NCBI GenBank assembly: GCA_017400025.1
Contig: JAFQAF010000330.1
Coordinates: 1 to 5,628, forward strand
Length of the DNA stretch: 5,628 nt
Direction: 5' to 3'
DNA from: Oscillospiraceae bacterium
GTDB lineage: Bacteria; Bacillota_A; Clostridia; Oscillospirales; Ruminococcaceae
The notes under the pieces are model-generated. The model saw only the letters and a program-made list of their open reading frames with translations. It was not told where the DNA came from and did not search any database. The first letter of the stretch is position 1. Every line of letters starts with the position of its first letter. Below are positions 4,631 through 5,628 of this stretch, one piece after another. The position numbers were made by a program, and so were the translations under genes.

Positions 4631-5628
4631 TTATGAAATCAAATCTTCTGTAGTATGCATTTCATCAACCTTATGTATAAATAATTCGTTAACGTGTTTC
4701 ATTTTCTCGTTAAAAATAATTGATGAGGCATTTTTTACAGGATTCTTTTTCAGTCCGTTGAGGCGTGTATCAATTAGTGCATTAGCCTCAACAAAATATT
4801 CGTAGAATATTTCATTTGGCTCAAAAAACTCACAAGAAAAACAAGTTTCATATTTGGGTGTACACGAAATATTAGTACAAATACCGTATCCAGGTACAAT
4901 TCGTGTATGCGGAGACTGTAAGTTCTTTTTGTAAACATATTCAGGCAATTGATTGAAATAAGAATCATTATTAGCTACCGGCTCTGCTTTAGCATACACA
5001 GAATTAAACACGGAAGTAACAATTCTTGTGAAATCATGGACTTCGTCTATCTCTGCTTTTCTGGAATATCCATATAAAGAATTTAAGTTTTCGTGGTTCG
5101 CACTTTCGGCTATTTGGTAATCTGTTAAAATACCTGTTCGTCTCATGGCAGAAATAGCAGAATGACGTAGCATGTGAGATGTTACATGAGCTATTTTGCC
5201 GGAAGAGTCTAATATTTTATTATTGATACAAATATCATCGAGAAAATCATTGAAATCTGCAGCAGAAGTTAAACGAATAGGTGCTTTCGACGATACAAAC
5301 AAATAACCTTTATCATAAAGATGTAATTTGTCTTGGTGCTGTTCAGCATAAATTTTTTGACTTTGCAGACTTTGATACAAAATACATTCATATTTTCCAT
5401 CAAGTTTTCTGCTATATGTCCGGTATTTAGGAATATGCGCTCTCGTAGTTTTTGCTGTAGGAATAGAAATAGTGAACACATTGACATCTTTAATGTCTGG
5501 GATAGTAATGCAATTCAAATCCATATTCAAAACCTCAGATATTCGGTTTGGAATAAACCTCATAAGCAAATATATAGCTCTGTAATCAATAGGAATATCA
5601 GTGTTTAAATCGAAGAATAATTTATCAA
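4631..5628 (-). CDS. Tyrosine recombinase, Tn554 TnpB-like (N-terminal part outside window)
   Basis: The frame stays open to the right window edge. The TTG at 5569 is not a credible start, because the catalytic Arg comes only eight codons later and the open frame continues with typical core-domain sequence (around IPIDYRAIYLLMRF). At least 331 residues are visible. In that numbering the tyrosine recombinase signature is complete: Arg28 (NRISEVL, about 5543-5545), Lys59 as likely beta-hairpin lysine, H151-x2-R154 (SHMLRHS, 5165-5176), His178 (ANHENL, about 5094) and nucleophile Tyr187 (YGYSR, about 5067), nine residues after His178 as in XerC. After the catalytic domain comes a cysteine cluster C-x4-C-x6-C-x2-C (residues 250-265, about 4832-4879) and a helical tail. 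This arrangement is characteristic of Tn554 TnpA/TnpB-type recombinases. Such enzymes cut and rejoin DNA through a 3'-phosphotyrosine link and integrate elements at specific sites. The TnpC-like neighbour downstream favours TnpB. Stop TAA 4631-4633. Other site-specific integrases with similar tails cannot be fully excluded. Confidence 0.85.
   Translation of the reverse strand, partial: DKLFFDLNTDIPIDYRAIYLLMRFIPNRISEVLNMDLNCITIPDIKDVNVFTISIPTAKTTRAHIPKYRTYSRKLDGKYECILYQSLQSQKIYAEQHQDKLHLYDKGYLFVSSKAPIRLTSAADFNDFLDDICINNKILDSSGKIAHVTSHMLRHSAISAMRRTGILTDYQIAESANHENLNSLYGYSRKAEIDEVHDFTRIVTSVFNSVYAKAEPVANNDSYFNQLPEYVYKKNLQSPHTRIVPGYGICTNISCTPKYETCFSCEFFEPNEIFYEYFVEANALIDTRLNGLKKNPVKNASSIIFNEKMKHVNELFIHKVDEMHTTEDLIS

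Larger units (their letters stand above)
3878..5628. mobile_element. End of an integrated Tn554-like element beside tRNA-Gly (right side outside window)
   Basis: Everything after the tRNA is clearly more AT-rich than the operon before it, lies on the opposite strand, and consists of a tyrosine recombinase plus a TnpC-like partner with structured non-coding DNA. This is the pattern of a site-specific transposon or genomic island. The left boundary is inferred from the composition change and is not a mapped att site; it may lie anywhere from the tRNA 3' end to about 3911. In Tn554 itself the genes tnpA, tnpB and tnpC sit at one end; here a tnpA-like gene would be expected beyond the right edge. 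No cargo gene is visible in this part. Confidence 0.65.

Noticed and set aside
5333..5608. Plus-strand open frame of 91 codons in the recombinase region
   Set aside because: Antisense to the recombinase catalytic domain, with no ribosome binding site or recognisable motif.

Overview
The window joins two kinds of DNA. Positions 1 to about 3877 look like chromosomal backbone of a Gram-positive clostridial bacterium, probably of the Ruminococcus/Oscillospiraceae type. The evidence is a ClpE-like AAA+ unfoldase with an N-terminal zinc finger, a CvpA-like membrane protein, a propeller protein resembling the DUF5711 family, strong AGGAG-type ribosome binding sites, and moderate-GC codon use (many CTG, GCA and GGC codons). 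The species-level guess is inference only.

Backbone layout, all on the + strand: (i) the 3' part of a beta-propeller-like protein (1-726), (ii) a CvpA-family four-helix membrane protein (735-1430), (iii) a 762-residue ClpE-like ATPase (1450-3738). Gaps of 8 and 19 nt suggest one operon. Three nt after the ATPase stop lies a perfect-consensus sigma-A promoter (TTGACA, 17 nt, TATAAT), which drives tRNA-Gly(UCC) at 3804-3877 with an encoded CCA end.

Right after the tRNA the DNA becomes clearly AT-rich and the genes switch to the minus strand. From right to left there is a tyrosine recombinase with a C-terminal four-cysteine cluster (5628-4631, its N-terminal part lying outside the window). It is followed by a 144-residue protein with a helix-turn-helix and a coiled coil (4480-4046). 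Recombinase type, Cys cluster and small HTH/coiled-coil partner together match the TnpB-TnpC pair of Tn554-type transposons (TnpC-like proteins are often annotated DUF6262). I therefore read 3878-5628 as one end of a site-specific integrated element beside the tRNA gene. Its cargo and other end are not in the window.

The non-coding parts of the element are structured. A perfect 14-bp inverted repeat with a 43-nt centre (3911-3981) lies between the tRNA and the TnpC-like gene. A bidirectional intrinsic terminator (4006-4042) separates the convergent transcripts. The 150-nt gap between the two element genes holds a long imperfect hairpin (4560-4614), a 10-bp palindrome (4516-4525) and a small dyad (4502-4516). 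The least explained parts are the 14-bp inverted repeat, this gap, and the undefined cargo beyond the right edge.
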